Below, piece after piece: positions 27,678-37,032 of a stretch of 64,000 bases of DNA. The notes beneath the pieces were generated by a model. It ran no database searches and had not been told where the DNA came from. It was given only the letters and a program-made list of their open reading frames with translations. The DNA lies in contig JAFYVJ010000074.1 in NCBI GenBank assembly GCA_017549185.1, positions 54,437-118,436 on the forward strand, in the 5' to 3' direction. The translations under genes were made by a program, and so were the position numbers. This DNA is from Roseburia sp. Its GTDB lineage: Bacteria > Bacillota > Clostridia > Lachnospirales > Lachnospiraceae. Every line of letters begins with the position of its first letter. Position 1 is the stretch's first letter.

Positions 27678-28874
27678 ATGACATTTAAAGAAAAATGTAT
27701 TCATTTTATAAAGCAGGAGACTGTTTTGGCAGTGGCCACCGTTTTAGCGGTTATCTCTGCATTTTTTGTAGCACCATCGGAGGCATATTTGAAATATATT
27801 GATTGGCGTGTGTTGGGAATTCTGCTAAGCCTTATGATTATTATGGCAGGACTTCAGAAAACGGGACTTTTTGATAGTATCGGAGCGAAGCTTTTAGGAA
27901 AAACTAGCACTACTAGACAATTAGCATTTATTCTGGTGTTTTTATGTTTTTTCTTTAGTATGTTAATTACTAACGATGTGGCATTATTTACATTTGTACC
28001 ATTTGCCATGATTATGTTAAAAAAGTGTAAGCAGGAAAAGTTGTTGATTCCGGTAATCGTGTTACAAACAATAGCAGCAAATTTAGGAAGTATGCTGACT
28101 CCAATTGGTAATCCGCAGAATCTGTATCTTTATAATTTGTCCGGTATGGGAATGGGAGAGTTTATAGGTGTGATGCTTCCATACACGATTATTTCTGGTG
28201 TTCTGCTTTGTATTGGGATTGTAATTTGCTGTAAGAAAGAGTCAATTACAGAAGTGGTAATTGAGCCAGTACAGGAGAACTGGAATAGAGAGGAAGAGAA
28301 CTTAAGTAAAGAAGAAAGAAAATCGTTACAAGAAAAAGCATCAATGAAAAAAGGAAGAAATCTTATTAAGAATGCGGTTTACATAACGCTATTTGTCTTA
28401 AGTCTCTGTGTTGTGGTACGCCTTGTGCCGTTTGAGATGGTTTTATTAGCGGTGATTCTTTTAGTGTTTAATATGGATAGAAAAGTGTTAATGCAGGTAG
28501 ATTATTGTCTTTTGCTGACTTTTATTGCTTTCTTTATTTTTACCGGGAATATGGGAAATATTAGTGTGGTACGGGATACGTTGCAGCAGTTGGTAGCAGG
28601 AAAAGAACTTGCAATAGGCGTGATTTCGAGTCAGGCTATCAGCAATGTTCCGGCAGCGTTACTGCTTTCTGGTTTTACATCTGATTATCGGGAATTATTA
28701 ATAGGAGTAAATTTGGGTGGATTGGGAACTTTGATTGCATCTATGGCTAGTTTGATTTCTTATAAATTGTTTGCTAAGGAGTATAATGACCAGAAAGGAA
28801 AATACTTCTGGTGGTTTACGATAGCTAATGTGGTCTTTTTAGCAGTCTTAGCAGTTGCAGCAATTATTTTATAA
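27678..28874 (+). CDS. SLC13/ArsB-NhaD superfamily permease
   Basis: A 398-residue membrane protein with about 11 hydrophobic segments. The hairpin-type motif NLGSMLTPIGNPQNLYLY (about residues 120-137) and the equivalent SNVPAALLLSGF in the second half are typical of ion transporters of the ArsB/NhaD/citrate group. ATG at 27678 follows GAAGGAGA; a TTG at 27651 has no such site. Divergent from the oxidoreductase operon. A dicarboxylate, citrate or anion substrate is possible; the sequence does not settle it. Confidence 0.85.
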   Translation: MTFKEKCIHFIKQETVLAVATVLAVISAFFVAPSEAYLKYIDWRVLGILLSLMIIMAGLQKTGLFDSIGAKLLGKTSTTRQLAFILVFLCFFFSMLITNDVALFTFVPFAMIMLKKCKQEKLLIPVIVLQTIAANLGSMLTPIGNPQNLYLYNLSGMGMGEFIGVMLPYTIISGVLLCIGIVICCKKESITEVVIEPVQENWNREEENLSKEERKSLQEKASMKKGRNLIKNAVYITLFVLSLCVVVRLVPFEMVLLAVILLVFNMDRKVLMQVDYCLLLTFIAFFIFTGNMGNISVVRDTLQQLVAGKELAIGVISSQAISNVPAALLLSGFTSDYRELLIGVNLGGLGTLIASMASLISYKLFAKEYNDQKGKYFWWFTIANVVFLAVLAVAAIIL

Positions 28875-28910
28875 AAGCAGTTTGTTTTAAGTGTGAAAGG
28901 AAGAAATGAA

Positions 28911-29567
28911 ATGACCTATCAGGAAATACGACAGAATGAAGAGGTGCTGGCATTTTTAAAAAAAGGAAATGATAACTTAGGAGTGCTCGGATTTACGGAA
29001 CATGCAGAGGCTCATTGCTCGATTGTAGCGGAGCGGGCGGCATATATATTAAAGACATTTGGTTATGGTGAAAAAGAAATTGAGCTGGCGAAAATTGCAG
29101 GGTTTATGCATGACATTGGTAATGCTGTAAATCGCAGTCACCACGCAGAGCATGGGGCAGTAATAGCCAATACAATTTTACGCGATACGGACATGAGTGT
29201 AGAAGATCGTGTGACAGTAGTTTCCGCTATTGGTAATCACGATGAATCTACCGGAGGAGCAAAAGATGCCGTATCGGCGGCACTTATTATCGCGGATAAG
29301 ACGGATGTACGTCGTAATAGAGTGCGTCCGCAGGATAGAAAGAATTTTGATATTCATGATAGAGTAAATTATGCGGTTACAGCGGCGGAACTTACAATTA
29401 ATATGGAGAAAAACATCGTTGAGTTGAGTCTGGAGATTGACGAAACAAGCTGTACCATGTATGAGTACTTTGAGATTTTCCTGGGTAGAATGATGATGTG
29501 CAGGGGTGCAGCAGAGATGCTGGGTGCAAAGTTTAAGTTAATTGCGAATGGAAGTAAGATTTTATAA
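28911..29567 (+). CDS. HD-domain phosphohydrolase
   Basis: A 218-residue protein with the HD metal site: H in FTEHAEAHC, HDIGNAVNRSHHAEHG (about residues 66-81), GNHDE (about 106) and IIADKTD (about 124). This is the minimal metal-dependent phosphohydrolase set; substrates in the family include nucleotides and cyclic dinucleotides. ATG at 28911 follows GAAAGGAAG. It is 36 bases after the permease gene and 27 bases before the YitT gene, so all three may share a transcript. Confidence 0.85.
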   Translation: MTYQEIRQNEEVLAFLKKGNDNLGVLGFTEHAEAHCSIVAERAAYILKTFGYGEKEIELAKIAGFMHDIGNAVNRSHHAEHGAVIANTILRDTDMSVEDRVTVVSAIGNHDESTGGAKDAVSAALIIADKTDVRRNRVRPQDRKNFDIHDRVNYAVTAAELTINMEKNIVELSLEIDETSCTMYEYFEIFLGRMMMCRGAAEMLGAKFKLIANGSKIL

Positions 29568-29594
29568 AATAAGAAAGATAAAGAGTATATCATC

Positions 29595-30494
29595 ATGAAT
29601 GATCCGAAAGTAATAAAACGAGTAGAAAAAATGAAAAGTATGAGTAAGGTGAAAAAGACTATCATTGAGTATGCAATCCTTACAGGTGCTACGTATATTA
29701 TGGTAATAGGTATCTATGCATTTAAGTTTCCAAACAATTTTTCTTTCGGTGGAGTTACTGGTTTGGCGATTGTTTTAAGTAATTTCTTACCGACCACACC
29801 GGGAAATGTAACATTTATTATAAATATGGCGTTGCTCTTGGTAGGATTTCTTTTTCTAGGGAAAGGATTTGGTGTTAAAACGGCATATATTAGTATCATA
29901 ATGTCGCTGGGGCTTAGTCTTTCGGAAAAAATATATCCGATGACACGGCCGCTTACAGAGGAGCCTGTACTAGAGTTAGTTTTTGCAGTAGCGTTACCGG
30001 CATTTAGTTCAGCAATTTTTTTTAATATGGATGCTTCAAGTGGTGGTACCGACATTATAGCAATGATTTTGCGAAAGTATACCAAGTTAAATATTGGTAC
30101 AGCCTTATTTATTTCGGATTTATTAATTGTAGTATCAGCGTGTTTCGTGTTTAATGCACAGACGGGGTTATTTTCATTGCTAGGTTTGCTTACGAAGTCT
30201 TTAGTAGTAGATGGAGTAATTGAAAATATTAACCTTTGCAAGTACTTTACGATTATTTGTGATGATCCGGAACCGATTTGTGATTTTATTAAAAATAAGC
30301 TTCATAGAAGTGCAACGACCTATGATGCGGAGGGTTCTTATGAGCATCGAAAAAAAACGGTTATTATTACAATTATGAAGCGTGGACAGGCAGTGGAACT
30401 TCGTAATTTTATTCGACAGACTCAGCCGACAGCGTTTATTGCAATTACAAATAGTAGTGAGATAATTGGAAAAGGTTTTCGTGGATTAAACTAG
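29595..30494 (+). CDS. YitT family membrane protein
   Basis: A 299-residue protein. About five membrane segments (residues 18-205) with the family motif FKFPNNFSFGGVTGLA and ASSGGTDIIA, then a cytosolic DUF2179 tail (SATTYDAEGSYEHRKKTVIITIMKRGQAVELRNFIRQTQPTAFIAITNSSEIIGKGF). Members are of unknown transport or sensing function. The ribosome binding site is weak (AAAGATAAAGAG), suggesting coupling to the HD gene. Confidence 0.9.
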   Translation: MNDPKVIKRVEKMKSMSKVKKTIIEYAILTGATYIMVIGIYAFKFPNNFSFGGVTGLAIVLSNFLPTTPGNVTFIINMALLLVGFLFLGKGFGVKTAYISIIMSLGLSLSEKIYPMTRPLTEEPVLELVFAVALPAFSSAIFFNMDASSGGTDIIAMILRKYTKLNIGTALFISDLLIVVSACFVFNAQTGLFSLLGLLTKSLVVDGVIENINLCKYFTIICDDPEPICDFIKNKLHRSATTYDAEGSYEHRKKTVIITIMKRGQAVELRNFIRQTQPTAFIAITNSSEIIGKGFRGLN

Positions 30495-30538
30495 AAAAGT
30501 ATTTCATTTTTATAAAAAGTAAATAAGTTCAAGTAGAA

Positions 30539-30569
30539 GAAGGCATTTGCGAAGGCAGGTGCCTTTTTA
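30539..30569 (+). terminator. Terminator before the pst operon
   Basis: Stem AAGGCA/TGCCTT with T-run, closing the permease-HD-YitT unit just ahead of the PhoP-box-like repeats. Confidence 0.65.
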
Positions 30570-30575
30570 TGTGAC

Positions 30576-30603
30576 TTTACCTCTATTTTACAGATGCTTT
30601 ACA
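30576..30603 (+). promoter_or_regulatory. PhoP-box-like repeats upstream of pstS
   Basis: Three hexamers TTTACC (30576), TTTACA (30587) and TTTACA (30598) repeat with exact 11-bp spacing, the arrangement known for Bacillus PhoP binding. A TATATG -10-like hexamer follows 8 bases later. Confidence 0.8.
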
Positions 30604-30705
30604 AAACAATGTATATGAATTTCACAATTATGGATTAAAGTGGGATTTGTCAAAAGGAAAACAAGTTGAAGACAAAGTAGTAGTTTTAAAATGGAGGAAA
30701 GAAAA

Positions 30706-31650
30706 ATGAAAAAGAAAGTGATTAGTATTTTATTAACAGCAACATTAGCAATCAGCATGTTTGCAGCATGTGGTGAAAGCGACAACACAGATGGAAATGT
30801 GAATGCAGGTACAGAGAATCAGGTAAATACAGAGGTAGGCGTAGAAAGCGAAGTTGCTAACTTTGATGTAACAGAACTCATCTCTGTATATTCTCGTGAA
30901 GATGGTTCCGGTACAAGAGGAGCTTTTGTAGAATTATTTGGTATTGAACAGAAAAATGAAGCAGGCGAAAAAGTTGATTACACAACAGTAGAAGCAATTA
31001 TTACAAACAGCACAGACGTTATGATGACATCTGTAGCAGGTGATACATATGGTATCGGTTACATTTCACTCGGTTCTTTAAATGACACTGTAAAAGCAGT
31101 AAAAATTGATGGTGTAGAAGCAACTGTGGATAACATTAAAGCAGGTACCTATGCAGTAGCAAGACCATTTAACATTGCAACAGCAGGTGAAATAAGCGAA
31201 GTAACACAGGATTTCATTAACTTCATTATGAGTGCTGAAGGACAGGCAGTTGTTGAGGGAAAAGGTTACATTGCAGTAGCAGGTACAGAAAGCTTTGTAT
31301 CAAATGGTGCAGCAGGTAAAATTGTTGTAGGCGGTTCTTCTTCTGTAACACCTGTAATGGAAAAATTAATTGAAGCATATCGTGCAATTAATGCAGGTGC
31401 AGAAATCGAACTTTCAACAAGTGATTCTTCTACGGGTATGAGTCAGACAACAGAAGGAATTCTTGATATCGGTATGGCATCACGTGCGATTAAAGATTCT
31501 GAATTAGAGGCTGGTTTGACAGGAATTACAATTGCAATGGATGGTATTGCAGTAATTGTAAATCATGAAAATCCTACAGATGACCTTACAGCAGAAGCTG
31601 TTAAGACTATCTTCATGGGTGAAGTATATCAGTGGGATGAAGTAAAATAG
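30706..31650 (+). CDS. pstS: Phosphate-binding lipoprotein PstS, circularly permuted
   Basis: A 314-residue lipoprotein (lipobox FAAC at about residue 22) that should deliver phosphate to the PstCAB importer. The domain order is unusual. The half that is C-terminal in classical PstS comes first: SREDGSGTRGAF, ITNSTDVMMTSVAG, GIGYISLGSL, VKAVKIDGVEAT, ARPFNI and FINFIMSAEGQAVVE. After a Gly/Ala linker near residue 200 follows the half that is normally N-terminal: GKIVVGGSSSVTPVMEKLIEAY, TSDSSTGM, DIGMASRAIKD, DGIAVIVN and a final FMGEVYQWDEVK. All phosphate-contact motifs remain, so it should still bind phosphate. GGAGGAAAG precedes ATG 30706; the upstream ATG at 30691 lies within that site. 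Confidence 0.93.
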   Translation: MKKKVISILLTATLAISMFAACGESDNTDGNVNAGTENQVNTEVGVESEVANFDVTELISVYSREDGSGTRGAFVELFGIEQKNEAGEKVDYTTVEAIITNSTDVMMTSVAGDTYGIGYISLGSLNDTVKAVKIDGVEATVDNIKAGTYAVARPFNIATAGEISEVTQDFINFIMSAEGQAVVEGKGYIAVAGTESFVSNGAAGKIVVGGSSSVTPVMEKLIEAYRAINAGAEIELSTSDSSTGMSQTTEGILDIGMASRAIKDSELEAGLTGITIAMDGIAVIVNHENPTDDLTAEAVKTIFMGEVYQWDEVK

Positions 31651-31676
31651 TAAGTTAACTTTTTTAAGAAGGAAAA

Positions 31677-31702
31677 GGACCGCAAGTCATTGCGGCCCTT
31701 TT
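31677..31702 (+). terminator. Partial terminator between pstS and pstC
   Basis: CCGCAA/TTGCGG stem followed by CCTTTTG, a weak attenuator that may let pstS be made in excess of the permease genes, as is usual for binding proteins. Confidence 0.6.
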
Positions 31703-31729
31703 GCGGACGTTAAAAGAAAGGTGAAAAAT

Positions 31730-32584
31730 ATGAAGGCGAAAGAGAAGATAATGGAATATGTCTTTTTGCTGACAGCAGTTGTTTCCGTTCTTGCAGTCGC
31801 ATTAATCTGTATCTTTTTATTTACGAATGGTATTCCGGCAATGAAGAAAATTGGATTTGCAGATTTTTTATTGGGAACAGAATGGAGACCAGGAAATAAC
31901 ATTTTTGGAATTTTTCCGATGATAATTGGAAGTCTCTATGTGACGGGCGGTGCATTGGTTATTGGTGTGCCAATTGGGATTTTGATGGCAATTTTTATGG
32001 TGCGGTTTTGTCCTCCGAATATATATAAAATTTTAAAACCGGTTGTCGATTTATTAGCAGGAATCCCTTCTATTGTATATGGATTCTTTGGATTGGTGGT
32101 ATTAGTACCGTTTTTGCGTGAAGTGGTTGCTGTGAAAGGATTTAGAGGACAGAGTATCCTATGTGCGGCTATTTTATTGGGTATTATGATTCTGCCTACC
32201 ATTATCGGTGCTGCAGAACCGGCAATCCGTGCAGTAGAGCAGAGTTATTACGAGGGTGCATTGGCACTTGGGGCGACACATGAAAGAAGTGTTTTTACGG
32301 TAGTCGTACCCGCTGCTGGTTCCGGCGTTTTAGCGGCAGTAATTTTGGGCGTTGGTAGAGCATTAGGTGAAACGATGGCGGTTATGATGATAGTTGGTAA
32401 TCAGCCGCGTATGCCGGAGAGTATTTATGAGGGTGTACGTACACTTACTACCAATATCGTAATGGAAATGGGTTATGCCACAGACTTACACCGTGAGGCG
32501 TTAATTGCAACAGGTGTCGTATTATTCGTATTTATTTTAATTATTAATCTGAGCTTCTCGGCATTGAAGCACAAGAAATCATAG
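31730..32584 (+). CDS. pstC: Phosphate ABC transporter permease PstC
   Basis: A 284-residue membrane protein with about six segments. The permease motifs FFGLVVLVPF, LLGIMILPTIIGAAEPAIRAV and the EAA loop SYYEGALALGATHERSVFTVVVPAAGSG are clear, as is ALGETMAVMMIVGN. ATG 31730 follows AAAGGTG; the GTG at 31721 is part of that site. It forms the heterodimeric channel with PstA. Confidence 0.95.
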   Translation: MKAKEKIMEYVFLLTAVVSVLAVALICIFLFTNGIPAMKKIGFADFLLGTEWRPGNNIFGIFPMIIGSLYVTGGALVIGVPIGILMAIFMVRFCPPNIYKILKPVVDLLAGIPSIVYGFFGLVVLVPFLREVVAVKGFRGQSILCAAILLGIMILPTIIGAAEPAIRAVEQSYYEGALALGATHERSVFTVVVPAAGSGVLAAVILGVGRALGETMAVMMIVGNQPRMPESIYEGVRTLTTNIVMEMGYATDLHREALIATGVVLFVFILIINLSFSALKHKKS

Positions 32585-32596
32585 GAGGACGGCAAG

Positions 32597-33493
32597 ATGG
32601 ACAAAAGCAATAGTTTATGTGAAATCAAAGTGATTAACAGACAGCCGTTAGTAGACAAATTCAAATCTTACCGAAGACATCCGGGTTCATTCTTATTGCT
32701 ATTATTAGTTTTAATAGCGGCACTTTTGACGGTGGCAACATTGTTATTTTTGGTGGGATATGTATTGATAACAGGCATTCCGAACTTAAAGCCAAGTCTT
32801 TTTGCATGGGAATATAATTCAGAGAATGTGTCTATGGTTCCTGCGATTATCAATACAATAGAAATGGTAATTATGGCATTGTTAGCGGCAGTTCCACTTG
32901 GGGTAGGGGCAGCGATTTATCTGGTGGAATATGCGAAAAAAGGGAATAAAATTGTAGGTATTGTGCGTCTGACCGCAGAGACACTAACAGGCATTCCGTC
33001 TATTGTTTATGGGTTGTTTGGTATGCTCTTTTTTGTAACGGCATTGGGTTGGCGTAACTCGATGCTGGCAGGTGCCATGACATTAGCAATCATGGTTTTA
33101 CCGACTGTAATGAGAACGACAGAAGAAGCATTGCTTAGTGTGCCGGATTCTTATCGTGAAGGAAGTTTTGGTCTTGGTGCGGGCAAATTAAGAACAGTAT
33201 TTCAAATTGTACTTCCCGCGTCGATTCCGGGAATTTTGTCTGGTGTCATTTTAGCAATTGGACGTATTGTAGGGGAGACTGCGGCATTGATTTATACATC
33301 AGGAACAGTTGCAGGTCTGGCAGGTGTGATGGATTCAGGTCGAACCCTTGCAATTCATATGTATGTACTTTCAAACGAAGGTTTACATAAGAATGAAGCA
33401 AATGCAACAGCAGTTATTTTGCTACTCATTGTATTAGGAATTAACGCGGTGTCAGGCAAATTGGCGAAAAAATTAGAGGCACCGGAAGCATAG
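32597..33493 (+). CDS. pstA: Phosphate ABC transporter permease PstA
   Basis: A 298-residue membrane protein with a cytosolic N-terminal stretch of about 35 residues and six segments. PstA marks: [44 protein letters not shown], the EAA loop [29 protein letters not shown] and [22 protein letters not shown] lies ahead of the ATG, 12 bases after pstC. Confidence 0.95.
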   Translation: MDKSNSLCEIKVINRQPLVDKFKSYRRHPGSFLLLLLVLIAALLTVATLLFLVGYVLITGIPNLKPSLFAWEYNSENVSMVPAIINTIEMVIMALLAAVPLGVGAAIYLVEYAKKGNKIVGIVRLTAETLTGIPSIVYGLFGMLFFVTALGWRNSMLAGAMTLAIMVLPTVMRTTEEALLSVPDSYREGSFGLGAGKLRTVFQIVLPASIPGILSGVILAIGRIVGETAALIYTSGTVAGLAGVMDSGRTLAIHMYVLSNEGLHKNEANATAVILLLIVLGINAVSGKLAKKLEAPEA

Positions 33494-33501
33494 GAGAGAA
33501 T

Positions 33502-34254
33502 ATGGAAAAAAAGTTTGAAATCAGTAATCTGAATTTGTATTATGGTGACTTCCATGCATTGAAAAATGTGAATATGGATATTAATAAAAACGAAATTACA
33601 GCGTTTATCGGACCTTCTGGCTGTGGCAAATCGACTTTTTTAAAGAGCTTAAACCGCATGAATGACTTGGTGGAAGGTTGTAAAATCACGGGAAACGTCT
33701 TATTGGACGGTGAAAATATTTACAATGGTATGGATGTAAATCTGCTTAGAAAAAGAGTGGGTATGGTGTTCCAGAAACCAAATCCATTTCCTATGAGTAT
33801 TTATGATAACATTGCTTATGGTCCGAGAACCCACGGTATCCATTCTAAAGGACGTTTAGATGAAATCGTGGAGAAGTCTTTGCGGGATGCAGCAATCTGG
33901 GATGAAGTAAAAGACCGCTTGAAAAAGAGTGCGTTGGGATTATCGGGCGGACAACAGCAGCGTCTTTGTATTGCAAGAGCACTTGCGGTGGAACCGGAAG
34001 TTATCCTTATGGATGAACCAACTTCGGCATTAGATCCGATTTCTACATCAAAAATCGAAGATCTTGCAATTGAATTAAAAAAGCAGTATACAATTGTCAT
34101 GGTAACACATAATATGCAGCAGGCTGTACGTGTATCTGATAAAACGGTTTTCTTTTTACTTGGCGAAGTTATAGAAAGCGGAGAGACAGAAAAATTATTC
34201 TCTGTGCCACAGGATAAACGAACAGAAGATTACATTACAGGACGTTTTGGCTGA
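33502..34254 (+). CDS. pstB: Phosphate ABC transporter ATPase PstB
   Basis: A 250-residue ABC ATPase: Walker [10 protein letters not shown] (about 35-43), Q-loop [19 protein letters not shown] (PstB-typical), signature LSGGQQQRL, Walker [14 protein letters not shown] and switch His in VTHNMQQA. It energises PstCA. 8 bases after pstA with GGAGAG. Confidence 0.97.
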   Translation: MEKKFEISNLNLYYGDFHALKNVNMDINKNEITAFIGPSGCGKSTFLKSLNRMNDLVEGCKITGNVLLDGENIYNGMDVNLLRKRVGMVFQKPNPFPMSIYDNIAYGPRTHGIHSKGRLDEIVEKSLRDAAIWDEVKDRLKKSALGLSGGQQQRLCIARALAVEPEVILMDEPTSALDPISTSKIEDLAIELKKQYTIVMVTHNMQQAVRVSDKTVFFLLGEVIESGETEKLFSVPQDKRTEDYITGRFG

Positions 34255-34312
34255 TTTTAAGAACCGGGCAGTGCAGAATAGGATAGATTTAAAGTTAGAA
34301 GAGGAGAAGAAC

Positions 34313-34969
34313 ATGAGAAATAGATTTGACCGTCAGCTTTTAGAGTTGAATAACGAATTGATACAAATGGGAAGTTTGATTGAAAAGGCGATTGAACTTG
34401 CCATTGTAGCACTTGTAAAGCAGGATGTAGATAGAGCACAGGAAGCCATTAAATTTGATGAGGAAATTAATCAGCAGGAAAAAGCAATTGAAAGTCTTTG
34501 CATGAAATTATTATTACAACAGCAACCGGTAGCAAAGGACTTACGATTAATCTCAGCAGCACTAAAAATGATTACTGATATGGAAAGAATAGGTGATCAT
34601 GCATCGGACATTTCGGAAATGACAATTTTAATGGCAGATTCATCCTATGAAAAAAGTCACATAGATATTGAAATTGTAAAAGAAATGGCAAAAGAAACGA
34701 CCGACATGGTAATTAAAAGTGTAGATGCTTTTGTAAATAAGGATTTAGATTTGGCGCGTAGGATTTTAAAACAGGATGATAAGGTGGATGAACTATTCAA
34801 ACAATTCAAGCACCAATTGATTTTAATAATCAATGAAAATGTAAAAAATGGTGAGCATGCTACGGATATGCTTTTGGTATCAAAATATTTTGAGAGGATA
34901 GGTGATCATGCAACAAATATTGCAGAGTGGGTCATTTATTCTATAACAGGGGAACACGAAGAAGCTTAA
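34313..34969 (+). CDS. phoU: Phosphate signalling protein PhoU
   Basis: A 218-residue all-helical protein with two PhoU repeats, each carrying the metal-binding E/DxxxD signature: MERIGDHASDISEM (about 95) and FERIGDHATNIAEW (about 195). PhoU restrains the PhoR kinase when Pst is saturated with phosphate. ATG 34313 follows GAGGAGAAG; a TTG at 34247 overlapping pstB would add an unlikely 22-residue leader. Last gene of the pst operon. Confidence 0.95.
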   Translation: MRNRFDRQLLELNNELIQMGSLIEKAIELAIVALVKQDVDRAQEAIKFDEEINQQEKAIESLCMKLLLQQQPVAKDLRLISAALKMITDMERIGDHASDISEMTILMADSSYEKSHIDIEIVKEMAKETTDMVIKSVDAFVNKDLDLARRILKQDDKVDELFKQFKHQLILIINENVKNGEHATDMLLVSKYFERIGDHATNIAEWVIYSITGEHEEA

Positions 34970-35011
34970 AATTTATAGGAAAAGCGTAAATTTCACTCCA
35001 AAGTCAAAAAT

Positions 35012-35039
35012 TTTACATAGATTTTACATAGAATCTACC
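35012..35039 (+). promoter_or_regulatory. PhoP-box-like repeats upstream of the Na/Pi cotransporter gene
   Basis: TTTACA (35012), TTTACA (35023) and TCTACC (35034) with 11-bp steps, the same phase as upstream of pstS. No good -10 hexamer was found within 25 bases, so the start may be further on; the remaining leader to 35197 is AT-rich with a small GTACGA/TCGTAC hairpin. Confidence 0.75.
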
Positions 35040-35197
35040 GCAGTTTCATTTTGTAAGGGCTTGCCTGATTGCAAAATCCCTAAAAATAAGGTATAAATAT
35101 ATTGTATATGTGAAATTTTGTAATTTTACGAAAAAGAAATGTAAAAACTATAAGTACGATAGATTCGTACAGGGATTTTGAACTTTAGGAGGAAAAA

Positions 35198-36961
35198 ATG
35201 GATATATTTGGCGTATTTTCCATGGTTGGCGGACTTGCCCTTTTCTTATATGGTATGAGCATTATGGGTAATGGTCTTGAGAAAATGTCTGGTGGTAAAT
35301 TAGAACGAATATTAGAGAGTCTTACATCTAGTCCGTTGAGAGCAGTTTTATTAGGTGCAGGTGTAACGGCGGTGATTCAATCTTCGTCTGCTACAACTGT
35401 AATGGTAGTTGGTTTTGTAAATTCAGGAATTATGAAGTTTTCGCAGGCTATTGGCATTATCATGGGTGCCAATATCGGTACTACAATTACAGCATGGATG
35501 CTTAGTTTAACTACGATTGATGCAGGTGGCAGCTTCTTACTTAAGATGATGAAGCCATCGTCATTTGCACCAATTTTGGCTTTAATCGGTATTCTTCTTT
35601 ATATGGCGGCAAAGACAGACAAGAAGAAAGTAATCGGTGAAATTTTACTTGGATTTGCAATTTTAATGTCCGGTATGGAGACAATGAGTGCAGCAGTTGC
35701 ACCACTTAAAAATGTACCGGAGTTTACAAATATTTTGATGATGTTCGATAATCCGATTATGGGAATCCTGGTGGGTGCATTATTGACAGCGGTTATTCAG
35801 AGTTCATCTGCATCAGTAGGTATCTTACAGGCATTGTCAGTAACAGGTGCGTTTACTTATGGTTCGGTTATTCCGATTATTTTAGGTCAGAACATTGGTA
35901 CATGCATCACAGCAATTATTTCTGCTTTGGGAGCCAACAGGGATGGTAAGAGAACCGCAGTTGTGCATTTGTCATTTAACATTATCGGTTCAGTGATTTT
36001 CTTAGTAGTATTTTATATGGGAAATGCAATTTTTGAATTCCCGTTTGTAGCAGAAGTAGTGGATGCAGCTAATATTGCAACAATCCATACAATTTTTAAC
36101 GTATTTGCAACCGTAGCACTGTTTCCATTTATTAAAACTTTGGAGAAACTTGCTTACGTATTGATTCCTGTTTCAACAGAAGAAAAGGAAATGCAGGAAG
36201 ATGCATTTGCAGTCTTGGATCCACGTTTCATTTCAAGCCCGGCATTCGCAATCGAGCAGTGTAAGTCATTGGCTGATAAGATGGCTGAGATGACAAAAGA
36301 TAGTTTTTTACAGGCGATGTTAATGGTGAAAGAGCCGACAGAAGAAGGCATTGCAGAAGTTATTAAGAAAGAAAACAAAGTCGACGTATATGATGATAAG
36401 CTTGCGGCATATCTTACAAAAGTAAACGGTGAAGATTTATCTTATGCAGATAGTTTGAGAGCAACATCGTTGATGCATTGTCTGACTGACTTAGAGCGTA
36501 TTTCTGACCATGCAGCGAATGTTGTAGAATGTGTACAGCAGATGCAGAAGACAGAAGCAGCGTTTTCAAAGAAAGCGACAGAAGAAATGCAGGTTTATAC
36601 AGCGGCATTATCTGATATCTTAGATCGAACGATTATGGCATTTATCAATGGTGATATTGCATTAGCAAAGACCGTAGAACCGTTAGAATCTGTTGTTGAT
36701 GAATTGACAAAGACGATTAAGAAAAATCATATGAAACGTATGAATAAAGGAGAATGTACGATTGAATTGGGATTGATTCTTTCTGACTTAACCATGAATT
36801 ATGAACGTGTGGCGGACCACTGTTCTAATATTGCAGTCTATACCATGCAGTTACAGAATACAGAACTGGAAGAGCATAGTTTTACAGAACATATGGATGC
36901 AGAAGAAGCAGTGCAGTTTGAGAAGTTAGCAACATCATTCAAGATGAAATATCAGATTTAA
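35198..36961 (+). CDS. Na/Pi cotransporter family protein with PhoU-like tail
   Basis: A 587-residue protein. Residues 1 to about 320 hold two inverted Na/Pi-cotransporter repeats, each with the QSSSA signature: GVTAVIQSSSATTVMVVGFVNSG and LLTAVIQSSSASVGILQALS, plus GANIGTTITAWM and GQNIGTCITAII. Residues about 360-580 are two PhoU-like helical repeats (LERISDHAANVVE, YERVADHCSNIAV). It would import phosphate with Na+ under Pho control, the tail sensing phosphate state. Preceded by AGGAGG. Confidence 0.93.
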   Translation: MDIFGVFSMVGGLALFLYGMSIMGNGLEKMSGGKLERILESLTSSPLRAVLLGAGVTAVIQSSSATTVMVVGFVNSGIMKFSQAIGIIMGANIGTTITAWMLSLTTIDAGGSFLLKMMKPSSFAPILALIGILLYMAAKTDKKKVIGEILLGFAILMSGMETMSAAVAPLKNVPEFTNILMMFDNPIMGILVGALLTAVIQSSSASVGILQALSVTGAFTYGSVIPIILGQNIGTCITAIISALGANRDGKRTAVVHLSFNIIGSVIFLVVFYMGNAIFEFPFVAEVVDAANIATIHTIFNVFATVALFPFIKTLEKLAYVLIPVSTEEKEMQEDAFAVLDPRFISSPAFAIEQCKSLADKMAEMTKDSFLQAMLMVKEPTEEGIAEVIKKENKVDVYDDKLAAYLTKVNGEDLSYADSLRATSLMHCLTDLERISDHAANVVECVQQMQKTEAAFSKKATEEMQVYTAALSDILDRTIMAFINGDIALAKTVEPLESVVDELTKTIKKNHMKRMNKGECTIELGLILSDLTMNYERVADHCSNIAVYTMQLQNTELEEHSFTEHMDAEEAVQFEKLATSFKMKYQI

Positions 36962-36984
36962 TCGCCATAATAATGGCGGTGACA

Positions 36985-37013
36985 GGGGGCCGTCGAGAGA
37001 CGTCCCCTTTTAT
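36985..37013 (+). terminator. Terminator after the cotransporter gene
   Basis: GGGG..GTC/GACGTCCCC stem with GAGA loop and CTTTTA tail; a small CGCCAT hairpin lies just before it at 36963-36978. Some read-through into phoP is possible because no separate strong promoter was seen. Confidence 0.7.
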
Positions 37014-37032
37014 AATTCAAAAGGAGAACATT

